From: Hyphomicrobiales bacterium
Lineage (GTDB): Bacteria > Pseudomonadota > Alphaproteobacteria > Rhizobiales > JAJFHC01
Reading direction: 5' to 3'
DNA length: 53,767 bases
Assembly: GCA_021775835.1 (NCBI GenBank)
Contig: JAJFHC010000109.1
Location: 1-53,767 of the forward strand
Part shown: piece after piece, positions 35,870 to 44,781 of the stretch
Position numbering within the stretch: the first letter of the stretch is position 1
How the letters are laid out: each line of letters begins with the position of its first letter
Notes under the pieces: generated by a model
The model's input: the letters and a program-made list of their open reading frames with translations, nothing else
Database searches by the model: none
What the model was told of the DNA's origin: nothing
Program-made: the position numbers and the translations under genes

Positions 35870-36055
35870 GGGCCGGATATGACTGGCTCGAGCGTCAAGT
35901 CGTGCTCATCCAGTAATGAGACTGTAACAAAGGGGCAAGACGAATGGGAGAATCCGGATGGAATTGCAAAGCGGACGTAAAACTGCGTTGTCCGTGCCGA
36001 ATTGTTCCCTCCGTCTCGTCGCACCACGCTCAACGTTGAGAAAGGAGTAACTTTC

Positions 36056-36685
36056 ATGACAGATAGGAAGCAGCGAAAATCTGTGGGTGCTATGTTTGTC
36101 AAATTGAAGATACTTGTTGCCATTTCCTTCGTGGTCATCAGCATAAGTGCCCTGCCCAGTCTGGCACAGGAAGCTAAGGTGGTCAGTCCAAACTGTACCT
36201 TTAGAAAGGCTTGGGCGGCTGACTTGCGTAGCTACCTTGCCGTCGAGGGCAAGAAGCCCGTGCCAATCACAGCATTTTTTGACCGAAGCGGCGCAAAGCG
36301 ATCAATTCAACAGTATCGCGGTCGTGGCGTTGTTCTCAATTTCTGGGCAACTTGGTGTCCGCCGTGCGTCAAAGAAATGCCGGCACTTGATCGAATGAAA
36401 GCTGCCTTGGCTAATCAAGGGATCGACGTCATCGCGGTCAGTGAGGACACGAAAGGCATAGAACATGTCGAAAAGTACTACGCAAAACTCGGCCTCAAGC
36501 ACCTTGAGGTATTCATGGATCGCGACAACGCTCTGATGCGCGCTGCCAAGGTCAGGAGCTTGCCCACAACACTACTCATTGACCAAGCCGGCAACGAGAT
36601 CGCAGGTGTCTTCAAGGACGCCGAATGGGACGCACCGGCAATCATCGAATTCGTGAAATCGTGTCTTGGTGTAGCACGACATTAG
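36056..36685 (+). CDS. TlpA-family thiol-disulfide oxidoreductase, second copy
   Basis: About 209 residues from ATG 36056, chosen for the AAGGAG before it. A signal-like helix (LVAISFVVISISALPSLAQ) precedes a thioredoxin fold with VLNFWATWCPPCVKEMP (WCPPC near residue 105) and VRSLPTTLLIDQAG. It is about 35 residues longer than the first copy at the N-terminal side, with an added Cys (PNCTF). It is the last gene of the block and about 190 bases after ccdA. Confidence 0.88.
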   Translation: MTDRKQRKSVGAMFVKLKILVAISFVVISISALPSLAQEAKVVSPNCTFRKAWAADLRSYLAVEGKKPVPITAFFDRSGAKRSIQQYRGRGVVLNFWATWCPPCVKEMPALDRMKAALANQGIDVIAVSEDTKGIEHVEKYYAKLGLKHLEVFMDRDNALMRAAKVRSLPTTLLIDQAGNEIAGVFKDAEWDAPAIIEFVKSCLGVARH

Positions 36686-37082
36686 TCGACTGACATGGGC
36701 TGTGGGTCTGAACTGATCACTCCTTCAGCGACCGGAGCCACAGTGGACACAGGAAACTGAGTAACGAGAATCAGGTTGGTACTATGGGCAAGTGTGGCCG
36801 AGGCAATTTCGGGACCTAGTCTTCGTGTTTCTCCAACATACATGGCTGACACATGAGGCCCAGCTCATCTAAACAATGGGCAACACAAAAAGCGCGGGTT
36901 CAATGCATTCAGGAGAATGCAATGGATTTAGTGTCGCCTGGGACACCGGGGTTTCTCCTTACCAGCATTGACCCTGTTGAGAGATAGCATTTCCACCAAG
37001 GTTAAGGTCGAGAGCGAGTTCCAAATTGGCCCAAAACGACAATGGAAAAACCGCGGTTCATCAATCAACGCAATTGGAGTAT
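36686..37082. other. Left border zone of the RHS block, no gene seen
   Basis: No frame with RBS and sensible product. Base composition shifts here from the copper module to a less GC-rich style. No IS end or tRNA was recognised. If the RHS block is a separate insertion or an assembly join, one border should lie in this stretch. Confidence 0.4.
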
Positions 37083-37110
37083 TTGACGTTTGTTATCCAT
37101 CGGTTATGAT
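37083..37110 (+). promoter_or_regulatory. Sigma-70-like promoter upstream of the RHS gene
   Basis: TTGACG, 16 bases, TATGAT. The expected transcript would run into the hairpins at 37208-37253, not directly into the RHS gene. Confidence 0.5.
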
Positions 37111-37116
37111 GAATTC

Positions 37117-37253
37117 AACATGACCTAAACTGCCACACTTTGTGACGGCAAGGCCTCAAAACACGCAGACCAAAAAACCTTCATTAGGGCATTCTGCGAG
37201 TTACATGGGGAAACTCATGCAGGAGTTTCGGCTCCCCTAGTGGTGGGCTTTTT
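37117..37253 (+). ncRNA. Candidate structured short RNA or leader before the RHS gene
   Basis: Between the promoter and a terminator-like hairpin there is no ORF, but there are strong local pairings: GAAACTC-ATGCAG-GAGTTTC at about 37210-37229 and then the terminator. It could be a small RNA or an attenuated leader. No known family is recognised, so this is a weak call. Confidence 0.3.
37231..37253 (+). terminator. Terminator-like hairpin upstream of the RHS gene
   Basis: GCTCCCC-TAGT-GGTGGGC pairs with one mismatch and one wobble pair and is followed by TTTTT. Confidence 0.5.
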
Positions 37254-37358
37254 GTTGCGGTATCTCACCACTGTGGAATAATGCATCTACGTATCCGCAC
37301 CACGTATTTTTATAATCGCACTCCCCCGCCGTGGATGCATCTCTAACAACTCAATATT

Positions 37359-40300
37359 ATGTACAGCGCATTTCGCGTGGCTCACAAAACAGCCGCACGC
37401 ATCATTGCTTTATTCGTTGTAATTTCCGTAACGCTCTCCCCCGTTGCGCCGGCCTTTGCGCAAGACGCCACAGGCACTCCAAGCACAACGGCCGAGACAA
37501 TCACTACGTCATCAACACCACAGGAAGCTCCGGCACCTGAACCTGTTCCTGAAGTTGTGCCTGAGCCTGTTGTCATTCCATCGGAAGAGCCGGAGACAAC
37601 GTCGCCGGCACCGGACGTTCCTGATCCGCTCGCAGAGATCTCAGAAACTATCGAACCAGAAGCGATTGCCGAGGACGCTGAGGCGATACTCCCCTCATCT
37701 ATCGGTGGCGGTGCCGCACTTGCTCAGTCGTCAGATGGCATCTTCAGAGACATCGTTGACGATGCGGTAAACAGCGGTCTTCGCCTGCAAGCAGATTTAC
37801 AATCAGGAGCGCTGCAATACGAAGTGCCGATCGTCGTACCTCCTGGCCGCGGCGACCTCACTCCTGACTTTAAGCTCAGCTATTCAAGTCAGTACCGGGA
37901 ACAGATCAGTCCATATGGATACGGATGGAGTGATAACATTTCATATATCGAACGGATCAATCGCAAAGGATCCGAAACACTGTATACGGAAGATGTCTTC
38001 CAATCATCAATGGATGGTGAGCTCAAGAACACGGGAACAACGGGCACCACAACGGAGTACGGCGCGCGTTTTGAAAACGGCAGTTTCCGCTCATATGAAA
38101 AGATCGGTGACGGGTGGCAGGTGACCGACAAGGAAGGCACCGTATACACATTTGGAAAAAGTGCTGCAGCTCGCCAAGATGACAGTGCTTCCACCACACG
38201 GATATTTAGGTGGATGCTCGAGGAGGTGCGGGACACAGATGACAACTTCATCGCCTATGAGTACTTCAAAGATGATGGACAAATTTACCCCGACACAATC
38301 ACATATACCGGACACGGCAGCACCGATGGTATTTTTGAGATTGCGCTCCTGCGAGAGACCAGAAGCGATAATCTGACCTCATACAAAGCCGGGTTTGAGA
38401 TTACCGCAAACAAGCGGATCTCTGAGATCCAGACGAAGGTTAATGGATCCTGGGTGCGTAAGTACGAACTTGATTACGCCACTGGTGACAACGGAAAGCG
38501 CTCCCTTCTTGATACCGTCACGGAGACCGGACGCACCGAGGACGCAGGCTCTACCAAGACACTACCCGTCACCGATTTTGACTACCAAAGCGTCGATAAG
38601 GGTTGGACGTCGAGCTCCACATACACAGTGGATTTTGAAGTGTTCATCGATAGCGTTGAAAATGACCAAGGGACGCGGATGCTCGATGTTGATGGGGACG
38701 GATCCCCTGATGTGCTCACTGCACACAAAAATTGGAGCGGAAGCGGGAATTATCGAAAGACCTGGATCAACAATGGTGCCGGTTGGGTCGAGGTGGGAGC
38801 ATGGGACGCGCCAAAGAACCTGGTAAGCAAAACGTACAAAGATCTCGGCGTGCGCACGGGGGATCTCAACGGCGACGGTCTCGTTGACATCATGGTGCAC
38901 AAGAAGACGTCGAATGCGAAGTCATACATCAATAATGGTAACGGATGGACGTCGAGCTCCACCTGGATCACACCAGAACAATTTGTGACAACCGACAGCA
39001 CTCCAGTGGATCAGGGTATCCGTGTGGTTGATGTAAACCGGGACGGACTTGATGACCTGGTGCAAGGATTTTTGAGCTCTGGCGGATCTACCACGACACG
39101 CACCTGGATCAACAATGGTGCCGGCTGGACGGAAACGGCTGACTGGGCCTTCCCTGTTCCCATCTTCAGTGCCTATGACGATGCTGCCGAAGGTCAGTAT
39201 GACCGTGGCGTGCGCATCAACGATGTCAACGGTGATGGGTATGTGGATGTTGTCTACCGACGCGAGTTCAGTGGCATCCCAGAGAAAAATGAGGTGTGGC
39301 TTAACACAGGTGAAGGATGGGACTTGAGCACCTGGTCATTCCCTACCGCGATCACAGCCATCAACGGCCGCAATCTCGGTGTGCTCATTACCGACATCAA
39401 CGGTGACCACATTGCCGACGTGCTCAAAGACAACGGTACGAACCCCACAGCTTGGCTAGGAAATGGTGAGGGGTGGAATACAGAAGACTACGATCGGCGT
39501 GCGCCGTGGAACATCTCAAACAGCAGTTTTGAAGATACTGGCGTGCGCCTGGCTGATGTTGATAGCGACGGACTGATTGATTTTGTGCTCTCACGTTTGA
39601 GCAATGGTGCCACGTCGTCAACAACCTGGCTCAACGATACCGATCGCGTCGATCTGCTCACCACCATAAAGCACACGACGGGTGCTGAGACCGATATCAC
39701 ATACAAAGCGTCTGCATTGTACAAAGAAAGTGGCGGGAATCCTGCAAGCCAGACGATGCCGCTTATCATCGACACAGCACACATTATTTCAACTGACGAT
39801 GACTTTGGCACCACAGGTGTCACCACCTACCACTACGGTGGCGGGCACCATTTCTATGGCGGCCTCTACGACAAACGCTTCACGGGATTTGCCACCACGA
39901 CCATTACCGACCAGCTCGGCAATGTCACGAAGGTCTTTGCGCACCAGGGCAACGGCTCACAAACATCACTTGGTGAAAACAGCGATGAGAATGCCAAAGC
40001 CGGCAAAGTGTATCGCACGGAAAGATACGATGATGGCGGCGATCTCTTCGCACAGCAAATCACCAAATGGGAGAGTGTCGATCTTGGTGATGAGCGCAGT
40101 TACATAAAGCGGACGCGTGAGGTCAATGAGTTCTACGATGGTGATGATGATCACAAGGACAGCGCCCGTGAGCTCGTCTTCAATGATGCAAACGGTAATC
40201 TCTCAAAGGAAACCAAATACGGAGAAGTCACGGGTGCAGGCGACGGCACTTTCACTGATGTGACCGGTGACACACGCACCACGAGCTGGGCGTACGCCAC

Positions 40301-43300
40301 CAACACCACAGATCATATCCTTGGGTTCCCTCTCTCGAAAACGCTCCGGAACAACGCCGGCACGATCGAGAGCATCGATCGCTTCTACTATGATGAGAAT
40401 GCGCTCGGGACAATCGACGAAGGTAATACCACCAAACACGAGCAGCTCGTAGAGGGATCCACATATATCGATCGGAAGTGGACGTACAACACCTACGGCC
40501 TCCCAACCCAGGAGAAGGATCCGCGGAACAAAGCAACCGATTATGATTACGACAGCAGCAACCTCTATCAAGCAACGACAACGAACGCTGAAGGGCACGT
40601 CACCGAACGCACCTTCGATCTTTCAAGTGGTCAGGTCATCGATGAGACCGATGCAAATGGGCTTGTTACAAGCACAACATACGATCCACTCGATCGGCCG
40701 ACAGAGCTCGAAATTCCAGATCATCTGGGTACGCCATCCAATCAAGTCACGAAGTCTGAGTGGACATATACCGACACGAAGGGATCACGCCGGGTAAAGC
40801 AAACGGATCATCTCGACAGCTCAACAGCGATCGACACCTACTCATATATTGATGGTCTTGATCGGGTAATACAGACACGCACCGAAGCTGAGAGCGCGAG
40901 TGAATATGTGGTTGTCGATCGCGCGTACGATGAGCAAGGCAATCTTGAAAAAGAGAGCCTCCCCTACTTCGACAACAGTACCTCACGATCAAGTATCACG
41001 ACTGATGCGGATCTCTTGATCACGCACACCTGGGATCCGTTGGGTCGGGTGAAAACCGTTGTCGATACTGAAGGCACACGCTCACACAGCTATGACCAAT
41101 GGACGGAAACGATCAACGATCGGGCTGGGGGTGATAAGGAGCTTACCGATGATGCCTTCGGGAACTTAGCAGAAGTCAAAGAGCACAACGGTGGAAGCGT
41201 CTACACCACAACCTACGAGTACGATGCCCACGATAATCTCGTCACGCTCACCGATGCACTCTCAAACGATCGGGACTTCGCCTATGACGGGCTTGGTCGG
41301 CTCACCAACTCTGAAGATCTGCATGCCTCCGCAGACAGTTCATTTGGTTCAACCACACTTACCTATGACGACAGCGGCAATATCACCAGTAGGCGCGATG
41401 CCAAAAACCAGCTCGTGAACTTCACGTACGATGACATCAACCGTGTACTGACTGAAGACTACACGGGAGCCGGTGGCACAGAAATCACCTACGCCTATGA
41501 CGATTGTGGAAACGGTATAGGCCGGCTCTGTGGGGCGACCACAACTGATGTGATCAGTACATTCGGATATGACGCACTTGGCAATACAGGGACTGAAGGC
41601 AAGCAGTTCGTCGGATCAAGCACGGTGCACACCACAACCTACGAGTTTGACCGAGTAGGTAACAAAACAAATGTCACCTACCCTGATGGCGCTGAAGTTG
41701 CATACAACTTCAACAGTGCAGGATTGCTCGAGAGCGTAGACCATACGGCTGTCGGCACTACAACTGCCGCAACGGTCATCTCAGATCTGGATTACGCGCC
41801 AACTGGTCAAGTGACGTCGCGGGTCTACGGCAACGGCACCGAAAGTACGTACACGTACGATGTCGATGAACTTTATCGATTGCGCGATGTTGAGACGACG
41901 GCCGTGCTCTCCGTGAGCACCACATCAACCTCTACAGGCATCGTCAATACCCACGCAGTAGAGCTCGACGGAGTTGATCAGTGGCTCTCACACGACGACG
42001 ATGCGGTATTCGATATCACCGGCGATCTCACCATCGAAACGTGGGTGAAATTTGATAGCGTGCCATCGGTTTCAGCACGTCTAGTTGCGAAGTTTGCTAA
42101 CGCCGCATCAGGGCGCTCATACATGCTCTGGTGGTACAATTCTGGCGGCGGGCGGCTCTATGTCACGCTGTATGATGGAAGCTCTGAAACCCAGGTGTAC
42201 GAGGATTGGGCACCATCGGCCGACACCTGGTACCACGTCGCGGTCACTTATGACGCAAGTGCCGGCGAAGTGAAATTCTATGTAGACGGCACACAGCTCG
42301 GCTCAACACACACGGGCGCGATCAGCTCCCTCCAAAACACCTCTACGTCATTCACGCTCGGCCGCGACATGATCGGCCTAAACTACGCTCTTGATGGGCT
42401 ACTTGATGACACCCGGTTATGGAGCACTGCGCGCTCAGGAACGGAAATTGCCGACAACCGTCTAGTGGAGCTCTCTGGCAGTGAGAGCGGTCTCAACGGG
42501 TACTGGCAACTGGATGACGACGCAACGGACGAAACAAGTAACGGGGTAGATCTGACGGAACAGAACACGCCAACGTACAGCACGTCGACACCGTTTGATG
42601 GCAATGCTTCAACGACAGCCTATGCAACCACCACGTCTGCGGTACAGAAAGTTACGTACACGTACGACGTTGAAGGCAACATCACCAAGATCGTGGATAC
42701 AGCCAACACAGGTACGGGCAAATCTCTGGATCTTGAATATGACGGACTGTATCGCCTGATTGGGGCGACAACGACAGTTGCGAGTTCATCAAGCTACTCT
42801 CGCAATTATGTCTATGATGCGATCGGAAACATCGTCAACAAACCAGATCAGGGGGCCTATGCGTATGCCGGCACAGGCTTAGCGAACCCACATGCAGTAA
42901 CGTCGATCGGTGGCACTACGCTGACATACGATGACAATGGAAACATGACCAATGACGGTGCACGATCGATTACCTGGAACTATCGTGATCGGGTGACGCA
43001 GACAGGTGGAAACAGCACAAGCACCTACGCGTATGATCACGAGAACATCCGCGCAAAGAAAACGACCGACGGTGTTGATCAGTTCTATGTCAATGAGTTG
43101 TACAACCTCGAGGGGTCAACCACGACAGCTCACATCCTCGACCTTGACGGTAATCTCGTTGCCACAGTCGAAGGCGGCGACACAAATGTTCTGCACTCTG
43201 ATCATCTTGGCGGCATGAATGTTGTTACAGACCCTGCCGGCGTCGTCATTGAAGTTGCAGATTACTATCCATTTGGTGAGCGCCGAATTGATACCGGTAG

Positions 43301-43940
43301 CTTTGACGAACAACGCACCTTCACAGGGCATGAGTTCGATGAAGAGAGCGATCTGACCTACGCAAAGCAACGGTATTACGATCAGGATGTTGGACGGTTT
43401 ATGTCTGTGGATCCTGTTGTGGCGTTGATCGGCCGCACGGATGAACTTGAGGAGAAAACCGGGCGTACAGCACGTGAGTATCTCTCGGATCCGCAGATCC
43501 ACAACAGTTACAGTTACGCGCGAAACAATCCACTTGGACTAGTGGATCCAGAGGGCGAACTTCCCGTTCTGGCAATACCAATAATTCTCGGTGTTTACAG
43601 TGGGGCACAAATGGCCGTTGATTTCTACGAGTTCAAACTCACTCACTTCGACTATCCAGACGAGTTCGATAATGTCGAGAGGCTTCGAGACAAGGTCAGC
43701 CTCGGTCTTGGTATTGGTGCAATTGCACTCGGTGCCGCGGCAAAGCCGGCAGAACAAGTCGCACTGGAGATCGTCCCCACAGCCCTTGATGTGATGGACA
43801 CATTCTTTGGTGAGGCGCTGTACGACGTTACAGATGGGCAAGATCCAGCGCCAGTCGAGCAAACTATGGAAAACACCGAGAATACGAACACAAACACAGG
43901 CCGTGCAAATACCGATAGAGCAAAGGACACGGAAGGCTAA
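37359..43940 (+). CDS. Giant exported RHS/YD-repeat protein with VCBS repeats and an internal LamG domain
   Basis: 2,193 residues. The signal peptide ends near SPVAPAFAQ, followed by a Pro/Glu/Thr-rich stretch to about 115. A SpvB/TcB-like start follows (LQYEVPIVVPPGRGDLTPDF). Six FG-GAP/VCBS-type repeats lie at about 435-745 (DVDGDGSPDV, DLNGDGLVDI, DVNGDGYVDV and others), then YD repeats. A LamG/concanavalin-like domain at about 1520-1760 (TIETWVKF, WYHVAVTYD, FYVDGTQLG) sits inside the YD shell. The RHS core ends with YYPFGERR, QRYYDQDVGRFMSVDP and SYARNNPLGLVDPEGE near 2050-2066. The last ~127 residues are a variable tip with two hydrophobic segments and an Asn/Thr tail; no toxin fold is recognised. 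There is no Shine-Dalgarno. The Ser/Thr-rich style is unlike its neighbours and recalls Patescibacteria proteins. Confidence 0.9.
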   Translation: MYSAFRVAHKTAARIIALFVVISVTLSPVAPAFAQDATGTPSTTAETITTSSTPQEAPAPEPVPEVVPEPVVIPSEEPETTSPAPDVPDPLAEISETIEPEAIAEDAEAILPSSIGGGAALAQSSDGIFRDIVDDAVNSGLRLQADLQSGALQYEVPIVVPPGRGDLTPDFKLSYSSQYREQISPYGYGWSDNISYIERINRKGSETLYTEDVFQSSMDGELKNTGTTGTTTEYGARFENGSFRSYEKIGDGWQVTDKEGTVYTFGKSAAARQDDSASTTRIFRWMLEEVRDTDDNFIAYEYFKDDGQIYPDTITYTGHGSTDGIFEIALLRETRSDNLTSYKAGFEITANKRISEIQTKVNGSWVRKYELDYATGDNGKRSLLDTVTETGRTEDAGSTKTLPVTDFDYQSVDKGWTSSSTYTVDFEVFIDSVENDQGTRMLDVDGDGSPDVLTAHKNWSGSGNYRKTWINNGAGWVEVGAWDAPKNLVSKTYKDLGVRTGDLNGDGLVDIMVHKKTSNAKSYINNGNGWTSSSTWITPEQFVTTDSTPVDQGIRVVDVNRDGLDDLVQGFLSSGGSTTTRTWINNGAGWTETADWAFPVPIFSAYDDAAEGQYDRGVRINDVNGDGYVDVVYRREFSGIPEKNEVWLNTGEGWDLSTWSFPTAITAINGRNLGVLITDINGDHIADVLKDNGTNPTAWLGNGEGWNTEDYDRRAPWNISNSSFEDTGVRLADVDSDGLIDFVLSRLSNGATSSTTWLNDTDRVDLLTTIKHTTGAETDITYKASALYKESGGNPASQTMPLIIDTAHIISTDDDFGTTGVTTYHYGGGHHFYGGLYDKRFTGFATTTITDQLGNVTKVFAHQGNGSQTSLGENSDENAKAGKVYRTERYDDGGDLFAQQITKWESVDLGDERSYIKRTREVNEFYDGDDDHKDSARELVFNDANGNLSKETKYGEVTGAGDGTFTDVTGDTRTTSWAYATNTTDHILGFPLSKTLRNNAGTIESIDRFYYDENALGTIDEGNTTKHEQLVEGSTYIDRKWTYNTYGLPTQEKDPRNKATDYDYDSSNLYQATTTNAEGHVTERTFDLSSGQVIDETDANGLVTSTTYDPLDRPTELEIPDHLGTPSNQVTKSEWTYTDTKGSRRVKQTDHLDSSTAIDTYSYIDGLDRVIQTRTEAESASEYVVVDRAYDEQGNLEKESLPYFDNSTSRSSITTDADLLITHTWDPLGRVKTVVDTEGTRSHSYDQWTETINDRAGGDKELTDDAFGNLAEVKEHNGGSVYTTTYEYDAHDNLVTLTDALSNDRDFAYDGLGRLTNSEDLHASADSSFGSTTLTYDDSGNITSRRDAKNQLVNFTYDDINRVLTEDYTGAGGTEITYAYDDCGNGIGRLCGATTTDVISTFGYDALGNTGTEGKQFVGSSTVHTTTYEFDRVGNKTNVTYPDGAEVAYNFNSAGLLESVDHTAVGTTTAATVISDLDYAPTGQVTSRVYGNGTESTYTYDVDELYRLRDVETTAVLSVSTTSTSTGIVNTHAVELDGVDQWLSHDDDAVFDITGDLTIETWVKFDSVPSVSARLVAKFANAASGRSYMLWWYNSGGGRLYVTLYDGSSETQVYEDWAPSADTWYHVAVTYDASAGEVKFYVDGTQLGSTHTGAISSLQNTSTSFTLGRDMIGLNYALDGLLDDTRLWSTARSGTEIADNRLVELSGSESGLNGYWQLDDDATDETSNGVDLTEQNTPTYSTSTPFDGNASTTAYATTTSAVQKVTYTYDVEGNITKIVDTANTGTGKSLDLEYDGLYRLIGATTTVASSSSYSRNYVYDAIGNIVNKPDQGAYAYAGTGLANPHAVTSIGGTTLTYDDNGNMTNDGARSITWNYRDRVTQTGGNSTSTYAYDHENIRAKKTTDGVDQFYVNELYNLEGSTTTAHILDLDGNLVATVEGGDTNVLHSDHLGGMNVVTDPAGVVIEVADYYPFGERRIDTGSFDEQRTFTGHEFDEESDLTYAKQRYYDQDVGRFMSVDPVVALIGRTDELEEKTGRTAREYLSDPQIHNSYSYARNNPLGLVDPEGELPVLAIPIILGVYSGAQMAVDFYEFKLTHFDYPDEFDNVERLRDKVSLGLGIGAIALGAAAKPAEQVALEIVPTALDVMDTFFGEALYDVTDGQDPAPVEQTMENTENTNTNTGRANTDRAKDTEG

Positions 43941-43948
43941 TTATATGA

Positions 43949-43954
43949 TATAAT
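43949..43954 (+). promoter_or_regulatory. -10 box of a probable leaderless promoter
   Basis: TATAAT stands nine bases before the ATG at 43964, inside GCTAATTATATGATATAAT, which recurs nearly unchanged before the third small gene. A transcript would start at or next to the ATG. Confidence 0.55.
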
Positions 43955-43963
43955 TAAATTATT

Positions 43964-44185
43964 ATGGAATTATTGTTACTTCGCGGCGTATTATTTATCG
44001 GAGCTGTTCTGTGCACTGGCTTTGGTGGTGCACTGCTGATCTCAAGTCGGTTTATTGGGTACATGGAAAGAACGGTGTGGACAGCACCGCCAGAGAAACG
44101 TCCATTCAACAATAAATACTATCGGGGATTTCAATTCACAGTGTTCGGCTTGGGGTTGTTTTGGCTGCTCTACGCAAGTTTCTGA
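43964..44185 (+). CDS. Small two-helix membrane protein, paralog 1 (candidate RHS partner)
   Basis: 73 residues. Two hydrophobic helices (LLLRGVLFIGAVLCTGFGG and FTVFGLGLFWLLYASF) flank a loop YMERTVWTAPPEKRPFNNKYYRG. It has no Shine-Dalgarno and follows the RHS stop by 23 bases. Two partial relatives follow. A gene at this place after an RHS tip is often an immunity gene; here that is inference. I know no named family, although similar loops occur in small Patescibacteria proteins. Confidence 0.65.
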   Translation: MELLLLRGVLFIGAVLCTGFGGALLISSRFIGYMERTVWTAPPEKRPFNNKYYRGFQFTVFGLGLFWLLYASF

Positions 44186-44186
44186 T

Positions 44187-44303
44187 GTGGACTTTGGAAA
44201 CACCTTTCAAATCGCGTCGTTTGCAGGGTGCGTATTATTCACAGCGTTTGGAGCGCTATACCTAGCGTCAAAGCGGTTTCTCAATTGGGGACACGCAAAA
44301 TAA
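44187..44303 (+). pseudogene. Fragment related to the N-terminal helix of paralog 1
   Basis: A 38-residue frame from a GTG: FQIASFAGCVLFTAFGALYL followed by ASKRFLNWGHAK. It aligns with the first helix and following SRFIGYM segment of paralog 1 and then stops. It follows paralog 1 immediately. It may be a truncated paralog or the displaced N-terminal half of the next gene. Confidence 0.45.
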
Positions 44304-44410
44304 TGAATTGGATGTAACAAATAACGGAAGAGAACAATAAACAAACGGATCCTACCAGGCGGATGGCGTGCAAAAAAAGAGGGAGCAAAGGAGAAAAGCT
44401 AATTACATGA

Positions 44411-44416
44411 TATTGT
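44411..44416 (+). promoter_or_regulatory. -10 box of the second leaderless-type promoter
   Basis: TATTGT lies 10 bases upstream of the GTG at 44427 within a near copy of the element before 43964 (16 of 19 positions agree). Confidence 0.45.
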
Positions 44417-44426
44417 AGGGCAAATT

Positions 44427-44654
44427 GTGGAAACTATAGTAACTCGATTTGTGTTGAAACGCTTCGTGACGTACATGAAGGGAACCGTGTGGACAGCGTC
44501 GCGAGAGAAGCGGGTGGTCAACAATCGGTTGTACCGTGGCGTTCAGTTCACGGCTTTTGATGTTGGTTTCATTTGGCTAGTCTACAGCACGATTTGGACC
44601 CAATCCCATGAAGATACGATGAGCTCGATCTATAGCTCGTGTGCTTCCGGTTAA
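44427..44654 (+). CDS. Small membrane protein, paralog 2 (short N-terminus)
   Basis: 75 residues from a GTG. KRFVTYMKGTVWTASREKR followed by VVNNRLYRGVQFTAFDVGF repeats the loop and second helix of paralog 1, but the first helix is missing, replaced by a short METIVTRFVL start, and the C-terminus is longer (TQSHEDTMSS). The upstream GCTAATTACATGATATTGT matches the promoter of paralog 1, with the -10 box 10 bases before the start codon. Confidence 0.55.
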   Translation: METIVTRFVLKRFVTYMKGTVWTASREKRVVNNRLYRGVQFTAFDVGFIWLVYSTIWTQSHEDTMSSIYSSCASG

Positions 44655-44781
44655 AGAATTTGGATAAAAATTGCTGGCTGTCCGGCCGATGGTAATGGAA
44701 GGGCGTCATTATCGACTTCAGTAACGCCCCCGATCAAGTGAGACAAAGAAACGGAGAACATTTGCAGGCAATTTCTACTAC

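Noticed and set aside
38700..39640. Tandem DNA repeats or CRISPR-like array in the VCBS region
   Set aside because: The periodicity is at protein level (DxNxDGxxD repeats about 60 residues apart); DNA identity between units is low and there are no spacers.
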